Made by a program: the position numbers and the translations under genes | Shown here: piece by piece, positions 17,042 to 24,931 of the stretch | Numbering within the stretch: the first letter of the stretch is position 1 | Layout of the letters: each line of letters begins with the position of its first letter | Notes under the pieces: generated by a model | Told to the model about the DNA's origin: nothing | Database searches by the model: none | The model's input: only the letters and a program-made list of their open reading frames with translations | DNA from: Mangrovimicrobium sp048323675 | GTDB lineage: Bacteria > Pseudomonadota > Gammaproteobacteria > Pseudomonadales > Halieaceae | Direction: 5' to 3' | DNA length: 64,000 nucleotides | Assembly (NCBI RefSeq): GCF_048323675.1 | Contig: NZ_JBLWFK010000002.1 | Span: 992,001-1,056,000 of the forward strand

Positions 17042-18243
17042 GCCGCGAGCTCCGGGCGAATACCAAAGCCGAACCCGAAACGCTCCACATAGGGCGCCAA
17101 TACACGGTTGATGGCGTCACCCTCGATACCGTAGTCCCCGGGGGAGTGCCGGTGAACCCCGTGCTTGGTCTGCGGGTTGTGCTCCAGCCAGGCGCGGATG
17201 CCCGCTGCGTGCTGCGCGGACATTGCCAGGCCAAAATGGCCGTAGATGCGCTCTACGGTCGCTACCGGGTTGGCCATCAGGTCGTGGTAGGAGACGTCGA
17301 TGAAGCGCGCATCACCCAGCTTGTCGCGGGCCCGCATGCCTTTGAGCAGCGTGGCGCACTGGTGCTCCACGGCAATGCGGCCGAAAGCCATGCGCTCCTC
17401 CCCCTGCGGCGCAGTGCCCGCGATTCCCTGCAGGATCGCCTGCACGCTAGTGAGCGAGGGCAATTGCTCGGAGAGGTCGCGGTGGGTCCACACCAGCATG
17501 GCGTCCGGGTACTGCACCACAAGTTCCTCCAGCCACAGCAGGTGATCCGAGCCTTTCAGCGCCCACCGCCTGCCGGTCGAACCCCACTGCAAGTGCTGGA
17601 GGAAATCATGGTGAAAACCCAACGCTGCCGAGTGGTCCGCCTCCAGCAGGTAGCGGCGGTAGGATTCGCTGCGGTAGAAGCAATACAACTGCTGCGAGGT
17701 AAAGGTCATGTTGAGGATATCGCTGCCGCACTCGGCCAGCGCACTCGCCCCCTCCTCGATCATGTAGGGATGCGTGACGAAGATATCCGGTATCGGGTCG
17801 AACAGCCCCATCAGGCGCTGCTGTGCGCGCTGCATGCGCTCTGCCGACGGGGCGCCGATGGCCGGGGGCGGGCTCGGCTCCAGGCAAACCCAGTGCTCGA
17901 CGGCATTGTTCCAGGAATCCTGGTTGAGCAGCGTATGCAGCAGTGTCGACCCGGAGCGCGGCGGGCCGATGACTATGATCGGCGCGCGAATTTCCTGGGC
18001 GGCGATTTCGGGAAAGCGCTTGCGGTCCTCCACCAGTTGCAGGCGCAGGCTGAGCAGATGGACGAAGTAGTCTATCGCCGGGCCGCGGGCGTCCTCGCGC
18101 ATCGCAGGCCAGCGCTCGGCCTGCACGGCCTCCATGTAGGCCCGCAATCCGGCATGCCTTGCCGGATCACCGAAATCGGACAGGCCCGTTCGCTCGCTCG
18201 CCATGTTCAGCAGGGAATCTACGCTGGGGCATGCAGTGAACAT
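17038..18243 (-). CDS. Sulfotransferase-family protein
   Basis: ATG at 18243 gives 401 residues and has GGGAG 8-12 bases upstream; a GTG at 18258 is possible. The PAPS 5'-phosphosulfate loop is seen as IGPPRSGSTLLHTLL (about residues 91-105), and a second PAPS-contact region as LVWTHRDLSEQLPSL. Family members transfer sulfate from PAPS to hydroxyls. In a catabolic cluster the role is unclear: sulfation to trap or export an intermediate, or a related transfer or binding function. It is coupled to the downstream DUF7064-like gene and preceded by a cluster motif. Confidence 0.85.
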   Translation of the reverse strand: MFTACPSVDSLLNMASERTGLSDFGDPARHAGLRAYMEAVQAERWPAMREDARGPAIDYFVHLLSLRLQLVEDRKRFPEIAAQEIRAPIIVIGPPRSGSTLLHTLLNQDSWNNAVEHWVCLEPSPPPAIGAPSAERMQRAQQRLMGLFDPIPDIFVTHPYMIEEGASALAECGSDILNMTFTSQQLYCFYRSESYRRYLLEADHSAALGFHHDFLQHLQWGSTGRRWALKGSDHLLWLEELVVQYPDAMLVWTHRDLSEQLPSLTSVQAILQGIAGTAPQGEERMAFGRIAVEHQCATLLKGMRARDKLGDARFIDVSYHDLMANPVATVERIYGHFGLAMSAQHAAGIRAWLEHNPQTKHGVHRHSPGDYGIEGDAINRVLAPYVERFGFGFGIRPELAA

Positions 18244-18283
18244 GATCAGGGCTCCCACCAGTTAAAATAGTTATATAGAGATG

Positions 18284-18301
18284 TTCGTCATATTATTAGC
18301 A
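18284..18301 (+). promoter_or_regulatory. 18-bp cluster motif, copy c
   Basis: TTCGTCATATTATTAGCA lies 41 bp before the sulfotransferase start and 145 bp before the divergent MaoC-type gene. It sits in an AT-richer intergenic stretch where both promoters must lie. Confidence 0.75.
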
Positions 18302-18445
18302 GTAGAATTGCGATGCAACATTGACTGGCTAACTTGACGGGTATAACACATTGACGTATCCAGGCATACAGCGCTAATATCCTGACGAACAACCACATAA
18401 AACCAGCATCGCCCTCGGTGCCGACCGAACCCAGGAGCATCCTCC

Positions 18446-19612
18446 ATGACCGACAAAACCCTCGACTGTTCTGATCTCGACAACTACATTGGCAAGCCGT
18501 TGACGCCGTTCACCCTGAAGGATCCCCTGCACAATATGGACTTCCGCCGCTGGGCGCAGGCCATGCACTACCCCAACCTGCTGCACTACGATGACGAGTT
18601 CGCCGCTCGCAGCCGCTACGGACGACTGGTGGCACCGCAATCCTTCACCATCGCCGCGGGGGAAGGTCACGGCGCCTGCCCTGCCGGAGTCGGCAACATC
18701 CCCGACTCCCACCTGATTTTCGGCGGCGACGAGTGGTGGTTCTACGGCCCGCGGCTGTTCGCCGGCGACCAGGTGATCCTGCAGAAAACACCGTTCGATT
18801 ACGTGGTCAAGGAAACCGGCTTTGCCGGCCCCACCTGTTTCCAGCGCGGTGACAACGACTACTACAAGCAGGACGGCGCCCTGTTCGCCAGGCAGCGCTC
18901 CACCTCCATCCGCTACCGGCGGGACCTCGCCCTGGAGAAAGGATCCCTGACCCAGACCGATGATCCCGCGTGGACCGATGAGGAACTGGCCGATATCGAG
19001 ACGCGCAAGCTCGAGTACATCAACATGATGCACGAGTTGGGTCATGGCCGCCGTTTCTGGGACGACTGCAATGTCGGCGACGCGTTGCCGGTCCGGGTAT
19101 TCGGCCCCCACAGCGTCGCCAGCTTTGCCACCGAGTGGCGTTCCTACCTGATGACGGTCTGGGGCGCGGCGCACCGCAACCGGGACTGCGACCCCGGCGC
19201 ACTGGGCTACGTCGGACCGATGGCCGGCTTCGAAATGGACCCGATAGAGGAGCGCATCAACCCGGAGAACACAGACGGTGCCTATATCGGCCCCTCCCGC
19301 GGCCACCTGTTCACCCGCTGGGCGCAGTACGTCGGCATGCCCCGGCCCTACGGCTACGGCGCCTCCATGGGCGCCTGGATCATAGATTACCTGGCCGGCT
19401 GGGCCGGGGAATGGGGCATGGTTGTACACTGCAACTCCCAGTACCGGGGCCCGGCGTTCTCGGGCGATATCACCCTGCAAACCGGCGAAATCGTCGACAA
19501 GCTCACGGATGAAGATGGACGTAGCCTGGTGCAGATAAAGACCAAAATGGCCAACCAGGACGGTACCGTGATGGCGATTGCGACGGCCGAGGTCGAGCTG
19601 CCGAAGCGCTAG
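18446..19612 (+). CDS. Two-domain MaoC/FAS1-like hydratase (hot-dog fold)
   Basis: The protein has 388 residues, enough for two hot-dog domains. The N-terminal half (about 10-170) matches the FAS1-like dehydratase region with ARSRYGRLVAPQSFT and WWFYGPRLFAGDQV. The C-terminal half carries YGASMGAWIIDYLAGWAGEWG and RGPAFSGDITLQTGEIVDK, typical of MaoC-like second domains. Known relatives hydrate enoyl-CoA thioesters in side-chain or ring degradation (for example steroid side chains). It is followed 50 bp later by a P450 gene on the same strand. Confidence 0.82.
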   Translation: MTDKTLDCSDLDNYIGKPLTPFTLKDPLHNMDFRRWAQAMHYPNLLHYDDEFAARSRYGRLVAPQSFTIAAGEGHGACPAGVGNIPDSHLIFGGDEWWFYGPRLFAGDQVILQKTPFDYVVKETGFAGPTCFQRGDNDYYKQDGALFARQRSTSIRYRRDLALEKGSLTQTDDPAWTDEELADIETRKLEYINMMHELGHGRRFWDDCNVGDALPVRVFGPHSVASFATEWRSYLMTVWGAAHRNRDCDPGALGYVGPMAGFEMDPIEERINPENTDGAYIGPSRGHLFTRWAQYVGMPRPYGYGASMGAWIIDYLAGWAGEWGMVVHCNSQYRGPAFSGDITLQTGEIVDKLTDEDGRSLVQIKTKMANQDGTVMAIATAEVELPKR

Positions 19613-19662
19613 CTTCCGCCCCCGTCCTTCCACTACAGCGAATCAAACTGACAGGCTTCCGA

Positions 19663-20931
19663 ATGGACCAGAACGAACCCGATTTCTACAGCGACCCCGC
19701 CGTCATCCAGGACCCGAAAGCGTATTTCGACATGAAGCGCGCGCAGTCGCCGGTTGCCTGGGAACCCCACCACCACACGCTGATGGTCACCGGCTACGAC
19801 GCCGTGCAGGAAGTACTGCGCAGTGGCGACGACACTTTCTCATCCGCGGCCTCCGTCGTCGGGCCGATCCCCGGCCTGCCGTTCACGCCACAGGGCGAAG
19901 ACATCAACGACCAGATCGAGCAGCACCGCTACGAGATGCCCTGGGGGCAACACATCGTCTGCTTCGACGGGCAATATCACACCGACTACCGCGCGCTGAT
20001 GGCGGGCATTCTCAACCCGCGGCGAATCAAGCAGAACGAGGAGTACCTCTACGGCCTGGCGGACCGCCTGCTCGACGGCCTGCTGGACAAGGGCAAGTGC
20101 AATATCGTGCCCGAGTTCGCCCACGCCGCCACCACCTATGCCATTTCCGACCTGATGGGGATTCCGGTACCGGACCGCGCAGAACTGCTGGAGTTGATCG
20201 GCGCGCCACCCAGCCAGCTCGAGGGCGACGCGGTACACAAGGTCGGCCCGGACCCGCTGGTGTTCCTCAAGCCACGTTTCGAGCAGTACTTGCGTGAGCG
20301 CCAGGAAAACCCGGGGTCCGACCTGATGACGGAGATGGCCACGGCGACCATGCGCGACGGCTCGCCGCCGGACTTCGACACGCTGGCCCGGCTCGCGTGT
20401 TTCCTCTTCGGCGCCGGGCAGGACACGACCTCGCGCCTGATCGCGATGGGAATCAAGGTCCTGGCCGAAGACCGGGAACTGCAGCAGCGTCTGCGCCGCG
20501 AGCCGGAACGTATCCCCCATTTCATCGAGGAAACCCTGCGCTACGACGCCCCAGTGAAGGTGGCCTATCGCCTTGCCCGCCGCCACACCAAAGTGGCCGG
20601 CGTGGACGTGCCAGCGGGCACTATCGTGACGGTCTGCATGACAGCGGCCAGCAACGACCCGGCGCACTTTGAAAATCCACGGGAGTTCAATATCGACCGG
20701 CCCAACGTGCGCGATCATATCGGCTTCAGCAAGGGCCGGCACACCTGTATAGGCGCACCCCTGGGACGCCTGGAGTCACGCATCGCCATCGAGCGCTTCC
20801 TCGCGCGCACCAGCGAGATCAGTATCGACGAAGAGCACCACGGCAGCGCGGGGAACCGCCACTACCGCTACGAGCCTACCTACACCTTCCGCAGCCTGGC
20901 GGACCTGTACGTGACATTCGTCCCGGCCTGA
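19663..20931 (+). CDS. Cytochrome P450
   Basis: The protein has 422 residues, a soluble bacterial class I P450. The I-helix oxygen-binding motif is LFGAGQDTTSRL, the K-helix ExxR is EETLRYDAP and the haem loop is IGFSKGRHTCIGAPLG with Cys362 as thiolate ligand. It should hydroxylate a hydrophobic substrate and needs ferredoxin and reductase partners; none is adjacent, the only ferredoxin in the window being at 48002-48322. It is co-transcribed with the MaoC-type gene. It is similar in layout to the P450 at 48342-49601. Confidence 0.95.
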   Translation: MDQNEPDFYSDPAVIQDPKAYFDMKRAQSPVAWEPHHHTLMVTGYDAVQEVLRSGDDTFSSAASVVGPIPGLPFTPQGEDINDQIEQHRYEMPWGQHIVCFDGQYHTDYRALMAGILNPRRIKQNEEYLYGLADRLLDGLLDKGKCNIVPEFAHAATTYAISDLMGIPVPDRAELLELIGAPPSQLEGDAVHKVGPDPLVFLKPRFEQYLRERQENPGSDLMTEMATATMRDGSPPDFDTLARLACFLFGAGQDTTSRLIAMGIKVLAEDRELQQRLRREPERIPHFIEETLRYDAPVKVAYRLARRHTKVAGVDVPAGTIVTVCMTAASNDPAHFENPREFNIDRPNVRDHIGFSKGRHTCIGAPLGRLESRIAIERFLARTSEISIDEEHHGSAGNRHYRYEPTYTFRSLADLYVTFVPA

Positions 20932-21285
20932 CGGCCGCCCCGGCGCCGGACCAGCCGGGGGAGTGAAGGCGGGCCATCGGTCCGCCCTGCCGGGGCCGCA
21001 CCAGCGCCATCCACCACGCTGGCCGACGGGACTCCCCACCACCCCACTGCATCAGTGAGCCACCCGCCTGCACTGCCCATCCCCCGGCCCGCGCACCTCC
21101 CACAACCGGGGTGCAGGCAGGTCGCCCGGCCCTGCGCGATCTTTCATCTGTTGCAGATGAACAATATATTTTTATATGTGCAATATTAGGTGGCTAACCT
21201 AAAATCGACCGAAACAGCGTTCCAGTACACCGGCCTGCACGCAGGCGTGGAAGCAACCTGCAGGTCCTGCAGCCTGGCGGCTCGG
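20932..21285. other. Intergenic stretch between convergent P450 and SDR genes
   Basis: 354 bp without a credible gene. Just after the P450 stop a GC hairpin (CCCCGGC/GCCGGGG, 20938-20960) has no T-run, so it is only a weak terminator candidate. The last part turns AT-rich and contains an inverted repeat at 21186-21202. Confidence 0.5.
21186..21202. repeat. Short inverted repeat
   Basis: TTAGGT-GGCTA-ACCTAA has perfect 6-bp arms within an AT-rich patch between convergent genes. No gene starts nearby, so its role is unclear; it could be a remnant operator or a binding site. Confidence 0.3.
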
Positions 21286-22176
21286 TCAGCGCGAAATCAG
21301 GCCGAGAGATCGCAGTCGGGCAGTGGAGCCGCCATCAACGGGGATATCGATACCGGTGATGAAGCTGGCGGCGCCTGAGGCAAGGAAGTCCACCACGTCG
21401 ACGATTTCCAGCACACTGCCTTGACGTCCCAGGGGAACTTCCCTCGCGGCCTTTACGTCTCGGGTAACCAGGTGCTTGTTGCCCTGTCCGTCAAACAGCG
21501 GGGTTTTCGCACCGCTGGTGCGACCCATGCTGGTGTTGATCAGGCCGGGCGATACTGACACCGCGCGTATCTGTCGCGGCCCCCACTCAAGCGCGAGGCG
21601 CCTAGCAAGGCGGTTGATTCCCTGCTTGGCCATGAAATAGGCCTCAAGAAAATCCGGCTCCCGGCCAAAGGCCTCGGCCAGTTTATCAATGAATCCTGGC
21701 TGTAGCGGTGCGTCGAGCAGGGATTCAATGCGGGCATCTACCGGGCACTGGTAGCTGCCGGTCGATGAAATCAGCACGGCCACACCGCCAGGCTGCATCG
21801 CTGGCGAGACGGCATCGGCAACCCGGTGAGCACCCAGCAGATCGACTTCCATGACCCTGCGCCAGCCGATGGCAGCGCCGGCGACAGCCGCCACGTGAGC
21901 CAGTACTTCCACGCCGCCCACCCCGGACAGCTGCCCCGCCAGCTCCCGGACCGAAGCCGGGTCGGTAATATCGCACTCAGTGCCGGAAACGAGATACCCC
22001 TCGTCCGCCAGGCTAGCCACGCTGGCCTCGAGGCGCTGACTGTCGATGTCGGCGAGCAGCAGCGGTCTGCGCCTGCCGAGCACCCGCGCACAGCCCACGC
22101 CCATGTCGCCGCAGCCGATGACCAGGGCGACTGGCGCATTGGAATAGTATGGGGGCTGATGTGCTGTATCAGGCAC
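21286..22176 (-). CDS. SDR-family oxidoreductase, divergent cofactor motif
   Basis: The protein has 296 residues, starting at a GTG at 22176 (no better start is seen). The glycine motif is LVIGCGDMGVG rather than TGxxxGxG. The active residues appear as Ser in LISSTGSYQCP and YxxxK in YFMAKQGI; the tail is GAASFITGIDIPVDGG. The Tyr region plus RAVSVSPGLINTSMGR and an insert between Ser and Tyr resemble 3-alpha-hydroxysteroid-dehydrogenase-like SDRs. It starts 11 bp after the stop of the SDR at 22188-22997 and forms an operon with it. Confidence 0.83.
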   Translation of the reverse strand: MPDTAHQPPYYSNAPVALVIGCGDMGVGCARVLGRRRPLLLADIDSQRLEASVASLADEGYLVSGTECDITDPASVRELAGQLSGVGGVEVLAHVAAVAGAAIGWRRVMEVDLLGAHRVADAVSPAMQPGGVAVLISSTGSYQCPVDARIESLLDAPLQPGFIDKLAEAFGREPDFLEAYFMAKQGINRLARRLALEWGPRQIRAVSVSPGLINTSMGRTSGAKTPLFDGQGNKHLVTRDVKAAREVPLGRQGSVLEIVDVVDFLASGAASFITGIDIPVDGGSTARLRSLGLISR

Positions 22177-22187
22177 CTGACGCGCGC

Positions 22188-22997
22188 TCAGCAGGTCTCC
22201 CCTGCATCCACCAGCAGGGTACTTCCGGTCATGAACATCGACATATCCGAGGCGCAGAACAGCACTGCGCGGGCGATGTCGTCAGGCACTCCGACGCGCC
22301 CGAGCATGGATGTCAGGGTGGCGGCGATTTCCGAGCGCACGCGCTCCGGCAAGGCATCGAGGGCCGCCATGTTGCCCTCGGTTTCACAGAATGTCGGCGC
22401 GACGCCGAGTACGCGTATGTCATGGGGCGCGAGCTCCATCGCCATCTGTTTGACCATGCCGCGCACGCCATGCTTGGAAGTGACGTAGGCGGAAACCCCC
22501 GGGGCCACGCCATTGAATCCCGCGGTGGATACGATATTGATAATAACACCGCCGTGGCCGGCGTCGATCATCCGCTGGGCGGCCTCTCGCGACCCCCTGT
22601 ACACACCGCGCAGGTTCACGGCCATCACGTTGTCCCAAAGTTCGTCGCTCATGTCAAAGAGGCCGACGTTGGGGTAGAGACCGGCATTGTTGACCCATAT
22701 GTCCAACCGACCGAGTTCGCTGACCGCCAGGACCGCCGCAGCTACGATAGAGTCGCTATCGGTCACGTCCAGTCGGGTGGCCACTACACGGGCGCCATAC
22801 CGTGAGGCTATTTCCTCGGCAGCACGCTCAGCCTGCTCTATTTTAAGGTCCCCTATAAGAACACTTGCGCCGGCTTCGGCGAGTCGATTGGCTATCGCCC
22901 GGCCCAGCCCCTGTGCGGCGCCGGTGACCACGGCCACGCGATTTTCGAGGGATATCAGTTGTTGAAGCGAGTGACCGGAAACGTCAGCAATTGGCAT
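22188..22997 (-). CDS. SDR-family oxidoreductase
   Basis: The protein has 269 residues from ATG 22997 (a GTG six bases upstream is possible; AAAGG lies about 10 bases before the ATG). Motifs are VVTGAAQGLGRA, VNNAG and YVTSK. It is a classical SDR, with the tail MFMTGSTLLVDAG. It heads a two-SDR minus-strand operon whose promoter region holds two cluster motifs (d at 23031 and e at 23115). The substrate is unknown. Confidence 0.9.
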   Translation of the reverse strand: MPIADVSGHSLQQLISLENRVAVVTGAAQGLGRAIANRLAEAGASVLIGDLKIEQAERAAEEIASRYGARVVATRLDVTDSDSIVAAAVLAVSELGRLDIWVNNAGLYPNVGLFDMSDELWDNVMAVNLRGVYRGSREAAQRMIDAGHGGVIINIVSTAGFNGVAPGVSAYVTSKHGVRGMVKQMAMELAPHDIRVLGVAPTFCETEGNMAALDALPERVRSEIAATLTSMLGRVGVPDDIARAVLFCASDMSMFMTGSTLLVDAGETC

Positions 22998-23030
22998 TGC
23001 CACATACCTTTATTCGTTAGGTTATTGAAT

Positions 23031-23048
23031 TTCGTCACATTATTAGCA
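23031..23048 (+). promoter_or_regulatory. 18-bp cluster motif, copy d
   Basis: TTCGTCACATTATTAGCA lies 34 bp before the SDR start at 22997. It is one of two copies in this divergent intergenic region, 84 bp (about eight helical turns) from copy e in the same orientation. Confidence 0.75.
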
Positions 23049-23114
23049 GTAGCCGTCTCGGCTGTCAACGGAAGCGTATTTTCGCCCGGGGTACAATTGC
23101 ATTTTCAATAGTTA

Positions 23115-23132
23115 TTCGTCACTATGTTAGCA
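23115..23132 (+). promoter_or_regulatory. 18-bp cluster motif, copy e
   Basis: TTCGTCACTATGTTAGCA lies 104 bp before the acyl-CoA synthetase start. Having one copy per divergent promoter suggests that each direction is controlled separately. Confidence 0.75.
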
Positions 23133-23235
23133 GAGTAGCGCCAATCTGGAGGCGCGGCGGCGAGCGTGTTGCGCCCGTTCCAGGTGGAAGCCGATGGCAG
23201 TGGACAAATAGCAATAAAATGACAGGGCCCTCACA

Positions 23236-24900
23236 ATGACCACCCTTTCAGAATTCTCCGGCATCCCGCTGGCAGAAGAAACCGGCATAGGCTCCCTCAC
23301 CCTGGGTGGCTTTGCGCGGGAAGTCAGCGGACGTTTCACGGAACACGAGGCCATTTGCTGGCGCAATCTCTCCGGAAAGATGTTCCGATATAGCTATCGG
23401 GAGTTCTACGCCGAATGCCGCAACATCGCCAGCGCCCTGCTCGCCCTCGGCGTGAGCCGGGGCACGCGGGTAGGCATACTCGCCAGCAATCGCCCGGAGT
23501 GGCTGTTCTGCGTATTCGGCGCATCCATGGCAGGCGCCACCACAGTTGCATTGAACACCTTTTCGCCGCAGCGGGAGTTGAAGCTACAACTGGAAATCGC
23601 GGATGTATCGATACTTTTGATGGAAGCCGGTGTCGGCTCGCGAAATTTCATCGAGGAAATTTCCGGCATTGTCCCCGGGCTGGGCGAGTACGCTCCCGGG
23701 GAACTGCTCACCCCTGAATTGCCATTCCTGCGCCGTGTGGTCTGTATCGACGCAACCGAAGGCGCGCCCGGAATCCAGTCCTGGGCTGACTTTCGCGCCG
23801 CCGGCGCTTCGATCAGCGACGCACTGCTCGACGCGGCCGACGATTGCGTCAGCCCCGCCGACGATGCGCTGATTTTCTTTTCGTCCGGCTCGACGGCCCA
23901 GCCCAAGGCCATCCGGCAGTCCCAGCGCGCGGCCTCCCTCCAGTGCTGGCGATGCGGCAAGATGTTCGACCTCGATACCGAATCGAGGGTGTGGAATGCC
24001 AATGGGTTTTTCTTCTCCGGCAACTTCGCCATGGCCTTCGGCACGTTGGCCCGCGGGGGCTGTATGGTCCTACTGCGTTATTTCGATCCGGACAGGGCAC
24101 TGGAACTTATAGAACAGGAGCGCGTGACATGCGTGCTCGCCTGGCCGCACCAGGAAGCTCGCCTCAAGGAATGTCCCGACTGGGAAGCCCGCGACTTCTC
24201 CTCGGTCAAGCGCATGGTGGCGGACTCCGCATTCCACGACCACCCGACCGTCACCAGCCAGTGGAAGGGCATGAACGGTTACGGCAGTACCGAGACATTC
24301 ACCTTCGTCGCCGCCGTTTCCGGCGAGGATTATAACGAGACGAACCAGGGTACAGTCTGGCCAGGTAACACGATTCGCATAGTCGACCCGGAGACCGGCG
24401 AGACACTGCCCATCGGCGAGACCGGCGAAATCGTCGTCAAGGGGCCTACCCTCATGCTCGGCTACCTGAAGTCGGTGTCCGAGGACTGCTTCGACAGGGA
24501 GGGCTTCTTCCACACCGCCGACGCCGGCTATTTCTCCGAAAGCGGTCACCTGTACTGGAAGGGCCGCCTCAGCGACATGATCAAGACCGGCGGTGCGAAT
24601 GTCTCTCCCGCCGAGATCAACGAGATCCTCAACCAGCATCCGGCGGTCCAGTACTGCCACACGGTTGGCGTGCCCGACCCGACGTTCGGCGAACTGGTCG
24701 TCGCCTGCGTGCTCCTGCGGGAAGGCGCAGAGGTAGAGGTATCCGATATCCAGTCCTTCGCCAGGGAGCGCCTTGCCAGCTACAAGGTCCCGCGCAAGGT
24801 GCTGTTCTTCGACGAGTCCGAGATGCCGCTCACCGGCAGTAACAAGGTCAAGCTGGCGGATTTGCGGACGCTGGCAGCCAACAGGCTCGCCAACGGCTAA
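23236..24900 (+). CDS. AMP-dependent acyl-CoA synthetase/ligase
   Basis: The protein has 554 residues of the ANL superfamily. The P-loop is FFSSGSTAQPKAI (family SGTTGxPKG), the A5 motif is GYGSTETF, the hinge region is GRLSDMIKTGGANVSPAEIN and the C-terminal catalytic Lys lies in TGSNKVKLADL. It activates a carboxylic acid to the CoA thioester through an acyl-adenylate. Together with the MaoC-type hydratase it points to a CoA-bound stage of the pathway. It is the first gene of a synthetase-TonB receptor-GMC-SnoaL operon. Confidence 0.93.
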   Translation: MTTLSEFSGIPLAEETGIGSLTLGGFAREVSGRFTEHEAICWRNLSGKMFRYSYREFYAECRNIASALLALGVSRGTRVGILASNRPEWLFCVFGASMAGATTVALNTFSPQRELKLQLEIADVSILLMEAGVGSRNFIEEISGIVPGLGEYAPGELLTPELPFLRRVVCIDATEGAPGIQSWADFRAAGASISDALLDAADDCVSPADDALIFFSSGSTAQPKAIRQSQRAASLQCWRCGKMFDLDTESRVWNANGFFFSGNFAMAFGTLARGGCMVLLRYFDPDRALELIEQERVTCVLAWPHQEARLKECPDWEARDFSSVKRMVADSAFHDHPTVTSQWKGMNGYGSTETFTFVAAVSGEDYNETNQGTVWPGNTIRIVDPETGETLPIGETGEIVVKGPTLMLGYLKSVSEDCFDREGFFHTADAGYFSESGHLYWKGRLSDMIKTGGANVSPAEINEILNQHPAVQYCHTVGVPDPTFGELVVACVLLREGAEVEVSDIQSFARERLASYKVPRKVLFFDESEMPLTGSNKVKLADLRTLAANRLANG

Positions 24901-24931
24901 CGACAAAACTACAACACAAGGGTCCAAAATA

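Noticed and set aside
20938..20960. GC hairpin after the P450 gene as terminator
   Set aside because: The stem is good but there is no T-run, and hairpins of this kind are frequent in such GC-rich DNA.
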